5,760 nucleotides of DNA from an uncultured Bacteroidota bacterium (GCA_903825065.1 CAIJZG010000129.1:1-5760), one strand, 5' to 3'. Positions 1-5,760 are shown, numbered from the stretch's first letter. Made by a program: numbers and translations. Notes: generated by a model from the sequence alone, not told the origin.

Positions 1-301
1 CTTGCCAAGTAAAAATTCGAAAACTACTATCAGGAGCATATATTTTAGAAATAGTAATTAATGAATCAAATGGATAGTAAAATGAATTAGGTAGCTTTAA
101 AGCTTGTACCAGCCCTCTGGTAAACAAACTATCAGCTCTAAATCGATTCACCATTTCCATATCATTTAAGATTGCATTTGAATAACCTTTTATATCAGTT
201 TCAATTGTAGCAATTCTTATATAATTAGGATCCTTTTTCTGTTGTGCCTCTATATGAGGGCAACAGAAAATGCAAATGAAAAGTATAATAGTTTTATTCA
301 T
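1..301 (-). CDS. Secreted protein of unknown function, N-terminal part (runs off the left edge)
   Basis: An open frame starts with ATG at 301 and stays open to the window edge, giving 100 complete codons and no stop. The first 20 residues look like an export signal: MNKT, then a hydrophobic run (IILFICIFCC), then an A-Q site around residues 19-20 (EAQ|QKKDPN), so the mature protein would be periplasmic or secreted. There are cysteines in the hydrophobic core (10, 13, 14) but no proper lipobox. The mature part begins NYIRIATIETDIKGYS and carries a charged helix-like stretch (residues 46-60) and a phrase SSFRIFTWQ at 92-100, which I recall from uncharacterised secreted Bacteroidota proteins. 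I do not recognise a named domain. It lies 60 bases after the GmhB-like gene on the same strand, so it may be the tail of that transcript or have its own promoter; no clear TAnnTTTG box was found in the gap. The frame is well supported by the signal peptide; the function is unknown. Confidence 0.72.
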   Translation of the reverse strand, partial: MNKTIILFICIFCCPHIEAQQKKDPNYIRIATIETDIKGYSNAILNDMEMVNRFRADSLFTRGLVQALKLPNSFYYPFDSLITISKIYAPDSSFRIFTWQ

Positions 302-361
302 TATTACTAAGTTACATGCAATAGATAGGATTACAAATTTTGCAGGCTGCCACAGAGGATT

Positions 362-928
362 TTAAGATTTTATTATCTTCTTTAATTGATTAGCAAAGTC
401 TAATAGATTTTCAAATCTTAGGTCTATCAATGGATGTGGAAAATCAATTTCAGGATGGGTTGTACTTAGAAAAACAGTATTCATTCCTGCATTCCGTCCA
501 AACCCCATATCACTAATTCTATTGCCTATCATTATTGATTTTGACAAATCAATTTCAGGATACTTTTCAGTTGCCTGAAAAGCCATCCCAGGATTGGGTT
601 TGCGATTATAGGAGTCATTATCTAAATCTGGGCAATAAAATATTTGATCAATTCTACCACCACCTTTATTGATTGCTTGTAACATATTGAAATGAATAGT
701 TTCCAAATCAGCCACACTCATTACACCTTTACCAACACCTTTTTGATTTGTTACAAGGATAATTTTATTAAATAAAGGCGATAAGATAGCTAAAGCTTCA
801 ATGGTAGTATCGTAAAACTGAAACTCCTTCCAATTAAGTACATAATCTTCAAACTTCTCTTGATTCAAAACCCCATCACGATCTATAAATAATGTAAACG
901 AGGTATCTATTTGATCTAAACTAAACAT
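362..928 (-). CDS. gmhB: HAD-IIIA phosphatase, GmhB-like (D-glycero-D-manno-heptose 1,7-bisphosphate 7-phosphatase family)
   Basis: 188 residues, normal for the GmhB/HisB-N group of the HAD superfamily. Known GmhB removes the 7-phosphate from heptose 1,7-bisphosphate in the cytoplasm. Visible motifs: motif I FIDRDGVLN with nucleophile D16 and acid/base D18; motif II VTNQ (T60-Q62) followed by GVGKG; motif III K110 in NRKPNPGM; motif IV IGNRISDMGFGRNAG with D140. Two departures from E. coli-type GmhB are seen. The Zn-binding loop (normally CxH...CxC before RKP) keeps only C99, with D101, S106 and N108 at the other ligand positions as I align them, and the loop is short. The motif IV metal Asp (usual GD) is N136. 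I believe Bacteroidota homologues often show these changes, so activity is still likely, but the exact sugar phosphate is uncertain. It follows gmhA by 57 bases, which supports a heptose role. A histidinol-phosphatase-like or other sugar phosphatase role is the alternative. Confidence 0.85.
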   Translation of the reverse strand: MFSLDQIDTSFTLFIDRDGVLNQEKFEDYVLNWKEFQFYDTTIEALAILSPLFNKIILVTNQKGVGKGVMSVADLETIHFNMLQAINKGGGRIDQIFYCPDLDNDSYNRKPNPGMAFQATEKYPEIDLSKSIMIGNRISDMGFGRNAGMNTVFLSTTHPEIDFPHPLIDLRFENLLDFANQLKKIIKS

Positions 929-985
929 ATTACCATTTAAATATTCAACACCTAATATTTTGCTTTTGGATTTTGATTTTTAAAT

Positions 986-1564
986 TTACCCAGGGAAAAT
1001 AGCATCTTCCACTAACTCACAAATAATATGTCCAATCAGAATATGCGACTCTTGAATACGTGGAGTATTATCTGATGGAATGTTTATTAGGTAGTCAGAT
1101 AAATCTTTTAGTTTGCCACCAGTTAAACCAGTAAACCCAATAGTAATAATTCCTTTTGTTCTGGCAACTTCAAAAGCCTTTACAATATTTCCAGAATTTC
1201 CTGAAGTTGTTATACCCACTAACACATCACCCTTCACCATGGTACCATCAACTAAACGGGCATAAATGTCATCGTAACTATAATCATTTGCAACTGCAGT
1301 TAGGTAAGAACTATTACAGTGTAATGCATCTGATGGTAATGCTTTTCTATTTTTATAAAATCTACCAGAAAATTCAGCAGCTAAATGTTGTGCGTCTGCT
1401 GCACTTCCTCCATTCCCACAAAATTGTACTTTGAATCCAGATCGAAAACTATTCGTAATCACTTTTACGATTGAATCAATAGTGTTTAGTAGAGCTTCAT
1501 TTTGTAATATGGTAGATTTTACGGAAATACTTTCTGAAATGATATTTTGAATAGATTGTTTCAT
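986..1564 (-). CDS. gmhA: Sedoheptulose-7-phosphate isomerase (phosphoheptose isomerase) GmhA
   Basis: 192 residues, the usual GmhA length, made of a single SIS domain. The enzyme turns sedoheptulose 7-phosphate into D-glycero-D-manno-heptose 7-phosphate in the cytoplasm, the first step towards nucleotide-activated heptose. The family signature is intact: CGNGGSAADAQHLAAEFSGR (residues 49-68) holds the phosphate-binding Gly/Ser loop plus H60 and E64; TTSGNSGN (119-126) is the second phosphate-binding loop; TPRIQESHILIGH (167-179) holds Q171 and H179. H60, E64, Q171 and H179 match the Zn ligands and catalytic Glu/His of E. coli GmhA with an offset of one residue. I see nothing missing or degenerate. 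The N-terminal helix (residues 1-40) is typical of the tetrameric family. The gene starts 24 bases after the GT4 stop and is followed after 57 bases by the GmhB-like gene, so the two heptose enzymes are neighbours. Diphosphate or other ketose-phosphate SIS isomerases are the only real alternatives. Confidence 0.94.
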   Translation of the reverse strand: MKQSIQNIISESISVKSTILQNEALLNTIDSIVKVITNSFRSGFKVQFCGNGGSAADAQHLAAEFSGRFYKNRKALPSDALHCNSSYLTAVANDYSYDDIYARLVDGTMVKGDVLVGITTSGNSGNIVKAFEVARTKGIITIGFTGLTGGKLKDLSDYLINIPSDNTPRIQESHILIGHIICELVEDAIFPG

Positions 1565-1588
1565 GTAATTGTTTTTTTGTTCTTGCTA

Positions 1589-2737
1589 CTAAATTTCAGC
1601 AAGTTGTAATATAGCATCCGTTAAATGTGACCAGCTGTATTTTTCTTTCTCTTTACGAAGTTGTGGCAAATAATGGGTATCTCCTAATTGATACAATTTT
1701 TGAATCCCCTCAGCAATTGCTGAAGCATTTGGTTCCACTACAACTCCAGCTACATTGTCAGGAACCATATCGGCTAATCCTCCCACATTTGTTACCAACA
1801 TAGGTTTTTCAAAATGATAGGCAAGCGGGGTTACACCACTTTGTGTAGCATTTTTGTAAGGTTGAATTACAAAATCTGTGGCGCTTAAATAATACTTTAC
1901 TTCCTGATCAGTAATAAAATGCGTGCGTAAATCTAAAAGATCTCCAATACCTAATTGTTGAATGATATTTTTATAGAGTAATTCATCATCATAAAACTCT
2001 CCTGCAATCAATAAAGTGGGAAGGATTTTTGTGTTGTCTTTCTCTTTTTGATCCTTTAAAATTTTCATCGCCTCTAATAAAAGGTCAAGACCCTTATATT
2101 TTCGAATGAACCCAAAGAATAAAATAATATTCCCTTCAACAGGTATATGTAGAAAATTTCTTGCCTCCACTTTGGTAAGCGCATTTCCAAAATTATCATA
2201 CAAAGGATGTTCTGTTTTGATTGCTTTTGTAGAACTAAAACTTTTCAGGTCTTTCAATACTTTGTTACTCATGGTAATAAACCCATCAATAGGTTTGATA
2301 AAGTATTTTGTAAATATTTTATCAGCTGGGCGTTTTTCATGTGGTATAATATTATCAGCTATGCAGATGATTTTTGAAAAACGATTGGTTTTAATAATTC
2401 GAAGTATGGTTCCCAAGCAGGGGCCCATTAAAGGCAACCAATATCGTACAATTACCAAATCCGGTTTTTCATTTTTGATACTATTCCCAACTTTAAACCA
2501 GTTAAACGGGTTGATGGAATTGATACAAACAATAATATGCAAATTAGCAGGAGCAGGCTCTGTACTATATTGAGTTTTACCAGGAAATAAAAATGAAGGA
2601 TATTGTAATGAAAAGTTATAGATGGTTACATCAAATCCATCTTCCAAAAATGCACGTGCAAGACGCTCGTTAAAAGAAGCGATGCCTCCTCCACGAAATG
2701 GCCATGCAGTACCAATTAACGCAATTTTTTTTTGCAT
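1589..2737 (-). CDS. Glycosyltransferase, GT4-type (GT-B fold)
   Basis: 382 residues, a complete two-domain GT-B enzyme. The N-terminal acceptor domain opens with KIALIGTAWPFRGGGIASFN (residues 4-23), the glycine-rich loop of GT4 enzymes. The C-terminal nucleotide-sugar domain starts at about 203 with ILFFGFIRKYKGLDLLLEAM (205-224). The donor-site region is VIQPYKNATQSGVTPLAYHF (290-309) followed by PMLVTNVGGLADMV. The usual EX7E motif is altered: the first Glu is replaced within the QSGVTPLAY stretch, a variant I recall as common for this Bacteroidota clade. No signal peptide or clear membrane helix is seen, so it should act at the cytoplasmic face of the membrane. The donor and acceptor cannot be read from sequence; placement before gmhA suggests surface glycan assembly, perhaps with heptose. 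It starts 11 bases after the GT2 stop. A run of nine A lies in codons 2-5, directly after the start. Confidence 0.9.
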   Translation of the reverse strand: MQKKIALIGTAWPFRGGGIASFNERLARAFLEDGFDVTIYNFSLQYPSFLFPGKTQYSTEPAPANLHIIVCINSINPFNWFKVGNSIKNEKPDLVIVRYWLPLMGPCLGTILRIIKTNRFSKIICIADNIIPHEKRPADKIFTKYFIKPIDGFITMSNKVLKDLKSFSSTKAIKTEHPLYDNFGNALTKVEARNFLHIPVEGNIILFFGFIRKYKGLDLLLEAMKILKDQKEKDNTKILPTLLIAGEFYDDELLYKNIIQQLGIGDLLDLRTHFITDQEVKYYLSATDFVIQPYKNATQSGVTPLAYHFEKPMLVTNVGGLADMVPDNVAGVVVEPNASAIAEGIQKLYQLGDTHYLPQLRKEKEKYSWSHLTDAILQLAEI

Positions 2738-2748
2738 AGAAAACTTTA

Positions 2749-3696
2749 TCAGTCCTCGATTCCTAATTTTTTATGGATCAGGTAACTATTTCGTTCAGGA
2801 GCATTTCGAGCAACTAATTCAGCTACAAAACCTGCTAGGAATAATTGAACTCCAATGATCATAGTGGTTAATGCAATAAAAAATGCAGGTTTATTAGTTA
2901 AAGAAAAATCGACATCAATCAATTTTCCAACAATTAAATAAATACTGGAACTAAGACCAATTAGGAAGAATAAACTTCCCAAAAGACCAAATAATTGCAT
3001 GGGTTTCTTACCAAATTTTCCGAGAAACATAATAGTAGCTAAATCCAGAAATCCATTGACAAACCTTTTCATTCCAAATTTAGTGACGCCATATTTTCTT
3101 GCTCGATGCTCCACTATTTTTTCTCCAATTTTTCTAAATCCACTCCACTTCGCCAGAATTGGAATATAACGATGCATTTCACCATACACTTCAATGCATT
3201 TTACGACATCCAATTTATAGGCCTTTAATCCACAGTTAAAATCGTTTAAATGAATACCGGAAGCTTTTCTTGCTACAGCGTTATATAATTTTGATGGAAT
3301 GTTTTTGGTGAATGTATTGTCATATCTCACTTTTTTCCATCCACTGACCATATCAAAACCCTCCACAATAATCATATTACGGAGTCCAGGAATTTCGTCA
3401 GGAGAATCTTGCATATCCGCATCCATTGTAATTACAGTAGCACCCTTTGCCGCTTTAAATCCTTCATTTAAGGCTGCAGATTTGCCATAATTACGTCTAA
3501 AACGAATTCCCTTAAAGCAATTATTTTTAGCAGCAATAGATTCAATTACCTGCCAACTATTGTCTGTACTGCCATCATCAACCATTATTACTTCGTAACT
3601 TAATTGTTCTTTAGTGATCACATTTTCAATCCAAGTGCATAATTCAGGCAGTGATTCGTCTTCATTGTATAGTGGAATGATGATAGAAAGATCCAT
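2749..3696 (-). CDS. Membrane-anchored family 2 glycosyltransferase (DPM1/GtrB-like)
   Basis: 315 residues. The first 225 form a GT-A domain of the dolichyl/polyprenyl-phosphate sugar synthase group: SIIIPLYNEDESL (4-16), VDDGSTDNSW (39-48), RNYGKSAALNEGF (68-80), then the metal-binding DAD at 92-94 with QD at 96-97, and the RKYGVTKFG stretch (200-208) typical of this group. Two hydrophobic helices follow at about 233-257 and 270-293, ending in a short basic tail. This layout matches GtrB/YfdH and related enzymes, which move a sugar from a nucleotide donor to undecaprenyl phosphate on the cytoplasmic side of the inner membrane. All expected catalytic residues are present. The start lies 8 bases after the DUF4199 stop, and the gene is followed by the GT4 gene after 11 bases. 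The sugar is unknown. A direct role in lipid-linked glycan synthesis is inferred from domain layout and neighbours. Confidence 0.92.
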   Translation of the reverse strand: MDLSIIIPLYNEDESLPELCTWIENVITKEQLSYEVIMVDDGSTDNSWQVIESIAAKNNCFKGIRFRRNYGKSAALNEGFKAAKGATVITMDADMQDSPDEIPGLRNMIIVEGFDMVSGWKKVRYDNTFTKNIPSKLYNAVARKASGIHLNDFNCGLKAYKLDVVKCIEVYGEMHRYIPILAKWSGFRKIGEKIVEHRARKYGVTKFGMKRFVNGFLDLATIMFLGKFGKKPMQLFGLLGSLFFLIGLSSSIYLIVGKLIDVDFSLTNKPAFFIALTTMIIGVQLFLAGFVAELVARNAPERNSYLIHKKLGIED

Positions 3697-3704
3697 AATT
3701 AAAT

Positions 3705-4220
3705 TTATTGTTCAAATGGGGTAGGGTTTGGATTCTTTTTTGCAATACCTGCACCTATGGCTGAACTAATTGCTCCAAATATGCCATAACCTAATATAAT
3801 ACCTCCAATCATAAATGGTATCATAAATTTCCTAGTCATGTCAAGTGCACTTTTAATTTGACTTTCATTAAGATTTTTATTCTTATCCATATCTTTTGCG
3901 GCAATATCAATGATTTTATCAACCATTTCAGGAAAAATAATTTTTACTTCTAAAAAAGTAAAAACTACCGTAATCACTATTAATGAAGCAGTTACTTTAA
4001 ACCCATGAGCAAAAACATTTCCGAATGTAACATTTCCATTCATTTGTTGTGCATAATATATACAAGACCAAATAATGCCACCCAATATAACTACATATGA
4101 CACATATCCTAAACTCTTATTTTGCCATAGGTCCATTAAATACAAAGCGATGCCATAAGTGGTGGTGATTAATCCTAAAATCAATCCTTTCATCCAAGGT
4201 TGTACAATTTTAGTTTCCAT
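3705..4220 (-). CDS. DUF4199 family integral membrane protein
   Basis: 171 residues with four predicted membrane segments: about 10-30 (after a short cytosolic-looking start METKIVQPW), 39-57, 74-96, and 132-159. Between the third and fourth lies a charged, helical loop (residues 97-131, rich in Asp and Lys). The phrase VTFGNVFAHGFKVTA (64-78) before the third segment is the family hallmark of DUF4199, which is found almost only in Bacteroidota. No biochemical role has been shown for the family as far as I know. There are no obvious catalytic residues. The gene sits between the dihydroorotase-like gene (14 bases upstream) and the GT2 gene (8 bases downstream), spacing that implies one transcript. 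I recall DUF4199 genes beside GT2 and dihydroorotase-like genes in other Bacteroidota, so a helper or partner role for the membrane glycosyltransferase is a reasonable but untested guess. Confidence 0.88.
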   Translation of the reverse strand: METKIVQPWMKGLILGLITTTYGIALYLMDLWQNKSLGYVSYVVILGGIIWSCIYYAQQMNGNVTFGNVFAHGFKVTASLIVITVVFTFLEVKIIFPEMVDKIIDIAAKDMDKNKNLNESQIKSALDMTRKFMIPFMIGGIILGYGIFGAISSAIGAGIAKKNPNPTPFEQ

Positions 4221-4234
4221 GTTAGTTTGGTTGT

Positions 4235-5497
4235 TTAGTTGGTAAATATTTGTCCTTTGTGTAAGATACCTAAAACTTTTCCATTTAATTCCCCATTTAA
4301 GAATGCGGAATTAGCGGATTTACTTTTATTATTTTGAGTAGTTAAGGAGGTATTCCCCGACCTACAAAATAAAGTTAGTTCTGCTTTTGATCCTACATTA
4401 ATATTGGTAGTAGGAATTGCAAAAATATTACGGGCATTGCCACTAAATAATTGAACCAGTTGTTCTGAACTTAATTCAGGGAGTATCGTATTAACTGCTG
4501 CAAAACTTGTTTGTAATCCGATCATACCAGATTTTGCATATTCAAATTCACAGACTTTATTATCCCAGTTTTGTGGTAGGTGATGACTGGCAATACAATC
4601 CACTAATCCTTCCCTTACTGCATTTTGAAGAGCCATCATGTCCTCACGGGTTCTTAAAGGAGGATTCAATTTTAAATTAGTATCATAATTCACTAGGTCT
4701 TCATCACAAAAATGTAATTGATAAGCTGTTACACTGCATGAAATCGAAAGGCCTTCTTTTTTTGCTTGCGCAATTAATTCAATACTCTTTGCAGTGGATA
4801 TTCCAGTAATATGCAATTTAGAACCTGTATAGCGAGCCAAGTCAATATCTCTTTTTACAATAGTTTCTTCAGATATAGCAGGGATTCCAGGCAATCCCAA
4901 TTGAGTGGAAATAATTCCTTCATTAATTAATCCACCAGAACCTATTGATTTGTCAATGGGTATTTGTATCAATACCCCTTCAAATGCTTTTACATATAAT
5001 AAAGCCTTTAAAAAAAGGCCTGCTGTTTGAACCGGAACTAGTCCATCAGAAAATGCAACAGCACCATTATTCTTCATATCATACATTTCTGCCAGATCCT
5101 TTCCTTCAATTTTTTTTGTAATTGCGCCAATTGGATGAATGGATACCGGCAGTGGGGTGCTTTGTTGTACGATATAACTTACTTGTGTTTTATTGTCAAC
5201 AACTGGATCGGTATTGGGGAGTACAAAAACCTGGGTGAACCCACCAGCAGCAGCGGATGCAGCTCCAGTTTCTAATGTTTCTTTGTATTCAATACCAGGA
5301 TCACAAAAATGTGCGAATGTATCGACCCAGCCAATAGAAACTTCTAAATTGTGAGATTCAATTATTTGATCTGCACTATCGGTAATATGATCTGCAATAG
5401 CAATAATCTGATCTTTTTCTACTAAAATGTCTTTAATTAAGCCATTGAATGGCGAGTGTGTATCGATAATCCTTGCATGCCTGATCAGAATCTTCAT
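4235..5497 (-). CDS. Dihydroorotase-family amidohydrolase (PyrC-like), probably noncatalytic
   Basis: 420 residues from ATG at 5497, the normal length for a class I dihydroorotase, the enzyme that closes carbamoyl-aspartate to dihydroorotate in pyrimidine synthesis. The fold is clear: N-terminal MKILIRHARIID, GAASAAAGGFTQVFVLPNT (78-96), AVAFSDG (146-152), STAKSIELIAQAKKEG (234-249), NLKLNPPLRTREDM (274-287), GMIGLQT (324-330). Active-site positions are degraded. The HxHxR motif reads F61-A-H63-F-C65; the later metal His of QIH is P180; LHIxHIST has G232 for the second His; VTPHHL reads VTAYQL (256-261); the catalytic Asp of TDHAPH is H305 (SHHLPQ). Only H63 and D151 remain. It may be a structural partner of aspartate transcarbamoylase, as the inactive PyrC' is in Pseudomonas, or have a new role. 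A longer in-frame start at 5563 adds 22 basic residues outside the family and would cover the tRNA promoter, so I reject it. It is first in the minus-strand block. Confidence 0.9.
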   Translation of the reverse strand: MKILIRHARIIDTHSPFNGLIKDILVEKDQIIAIADHITDSADQIIESHNLEVSIGWVDTFAHFCDPGIEYKETLETGAASAAAGGFTQVFVLPNTDPVVDNKTQVSYIVQQSTPLPVSIHPIGAITKKIEGKDLAEMYDMKNNGAVAFSDGLVPVQTAGLFLKALLYVKAFEGVLIQIPIDKSIGSGGLINEGIISTQLGLPGIPAISEETIVKRDIDLARYTGSKLHITGISTAKSIELIAQAKKEGLSISCSVTAYQLHFCDEDLVNYDTNLKLNPPLRTREDMMALQNAVREGLVDCIASHHLPQNWDNKVCEFEYAKSGMIGLQTSFAAVNTILPELSSEQLVQLFSGNARNIFAIPTTNINVGSKAELTLFCRSGNTSLTTQNNKSKSANSAFLNGELNGKVLGILHKGQIFTN

Positions 5498-5547
5498 GTA
5501 GACTGACAAAATTTTATGCAATATAACCTGAAAATTTCTTTTACGCC

Positions 5548-5555
5548 TATATTTG
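5548..5555 (+). promoter_or_regulatory. Putative -7 promoter element (TATATTTG) for tRNA-Pro
   Basis: TATATTTG is an exact match to the Bacteroidota -7 consensus TAnnTTTG. It lies 28 bases before the first tRNA base, so transcription would start about 20 bases upstream of the mature tRNA, a usual arrangement. No good TTG box is seen 19-21 bases further upstream (the region reads ATATAACCTG), so the -33 half is weak or absent. An eight-base match in AT-rich DNA can occur by chance, but the position is right. Confidence 0.45.
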
Positions 5556-5583
5556 CATCCCATTTAAATATAAATGTAAAGTT

Positions 5584-5657
5584 CGGGACGTAGCGCAGCC
5601 CGGTAGCGCACACGTCTGGGGGGCGTGGGGTCGCAAGTTCAAATCTTGTCGTCCCGA
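5584..5657 (+). tRNA. tRNA-Pro, anticodon GGG
   Basis: All four arms can be drawn. The acceptor is CGGGACG (5584-5590) paired with CGTCCCG (5650-5656), with discriminator A at 5657. The D stem is GCGC (5593-5596) with GCGC (5606-5609) and a loop holding GG. The anticodon stem is CACGT (5611-5615) with GCGTG (5623-5627), with one T-G pair next to the loop. The loop is CTGGGGG with anticodon GGG at 5618-5620 and G37, as expected for proline. The T stem is GCAAG (5633-5637) with CTTGT (5645-5649), one G-T pair, around loop TTCAAAT. It reads proline codons CCC and CCU. CCA is not encoded (the sequence after the discriminator is CTA), so it must be added by CCA-adding enzyme. The gene diverges from the protein block and has its own promoter and terminator signals. 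Confidence 0.97.
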
Positions 5658-5664
5658 CTATTTG

Positions 5665-5690
5665 AGCACTAAGTAATTAGTGCTTTTTTT
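5665..5690 (+). terminator. Intrinsic terminator after tRNA-Pro
   Basis: AGCACTAA (5665-5672) pairs perfectly with TTAGTGCT (5677-5684) across a GTAA loop, and seven T (5684-5690, the first shared with the stem) follow at once. This is a classic rho-independent terminator starting 8 bases after the tRNA, so the tRNA is probably a single-gene transcript. The minus-strand reading lacks an equally good T run, so it should act on plus-strand transcription. Confidence 0.88.
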
Positions 5691-5732
5691 GTAGATAATA
5701 CTATACCTTCTTTATGATAACAATTTTCATGG

Positions 5733-5756
5733 TGTCTGTGTCTGTCTTTCTTTCTT
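5733..5756. repeat. Short pyrimidine-rich low-complexity tract
   Basis: The stretch reads as imperfect GTCT/TTCT units (TGTCTGTGTCTGTC followed by TTTCTTTCTT), a microsatellite-like tract in the intergenic space downstream of the tRNA terminator. Nothing else is recognisable between 5691 and the window end. The tract is short and may be chance. Confidence 0.4.
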
Positions 5757-5760
5757 AAAC

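Noticed and set aside
327..352. GCAGGCTGC palindrome after the GmhB-like gene as a terminator
   Set aside because: The arms are four bases with a one-base centre, too short to form a stable hairpin, and no long T run follows on the minus strand.
1156..1434. Plus-strand open frame of 92 codons
   Set aside because: Antisense to gmhA over its most conserved motifs; no domain or sensible composition.
2106..2573. Plus-strand open frame of 155 codons
   Set aside because: It lies wholly antisense to the well-supported GT4 gene, has no recognisable domain, and its composition is that of a reverse-strand shadow.
2622..2858. Plus-strand open frame of 78 codons
   Set aside because: Spans the GT4/GT2 junction on the opposite strand and shows no protein-like features.
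3299..3490. Plus-strand open frame of 63 codons
   Set aside because: Antisense to the catalytic region of the GT2 gene; shadow frame.
5571..5578. Minus-strand TACATTTA as a -7 box for the dihydroorotase-like gene
   Set aside because: It matches TAnnTTTG at only seven of eight positions, no -33 TTG is seen, and its upstream half would fall inside the tRNA gene. Too weak to list as a feature.
5640..5657. tRNA 3' end as an integration (att) site
   Set aside because: No second copy of the tRNA end and no integrase or mobile-element gene is present in the window.
5691..5760. Possible small gene after the tRNA terminator
   Set aside because: Only frames of about ten codons exist on either strand, within low-complexity sequence.

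Overview
The window looks like a chromosomal segment of an AT-rich member of the Bacteroidota, probably of the Chitinophagaceae type. The reasons are a DUF4199 membrane protein (a family known almost only from this phylum), no Shine-Dalgarno motifs before the starts, a TAnnTTTG -7 element upstream of the tRNA, and protein variants (a degenerate FCDPG-type dihydroorotase homologue, an ATQSGV-type glycosyltransferase) that I associate with this phylum. The genus is an inference; no marker gene settles it.

Layout. All seven protein genes lie on the minus strand and are read from right to left. In transcription order they are: a dihydroorotase-family protein (5497-4235), a DUF4199 membrane protein (4220-3705), a membrane-anchored family 2 glycosyltransferase (3696-2749), a GT4-type glycosyltransferase (2737-1589), sedoheptulose-7-phosphate isomerase GmhA (1564-986), a GmhB-like HAD phosphatase (928-362), and the first 100 codons of a secreted protein of unknown function (301-1, running off the left edge). 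Gaps are 14, 8, 11, 24, 57 and 60 bases, and I see no convincing internal terminator. The first five genes therefore look like one transcript, and the last two may belong to it. On the plus strand, diverging from this block, are a tRNA-Pro(GGG) gene (5584-5657) and a strong intrinsic terminator (5665-5690). No gene-free stretch exceeds 300 bases.

How the genes fit together. GmhA and the GmhB-like phosphatase are two steps of the route from sedoheptulose 7-phosphate to nucleotide-activated D-glycero-D-manno-heptose. The kinase and nucleotidyltransferase steps are not in the window. The two glycosyltransferases would build a surface glycan or lipid-linked saccharide, possibly heptose-containing. 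The dihydroorotase-family protein has lost most metal ligands and the catalytic Asp, so it is probably not a working dihydroorotase despite its well-preserved fold.

I see no mobile element, CRISPR array, toxin-antitoxin or defence system. This is mostly an ordinary envelope-glycan and housekeeping region. The points most worth a second look are the degenerate dihydroorotase, its misleading long ORF start (which would cover the tRNA promoter), the unusual HAD motifs, and the nine-A run at the start of the GT4 gene.
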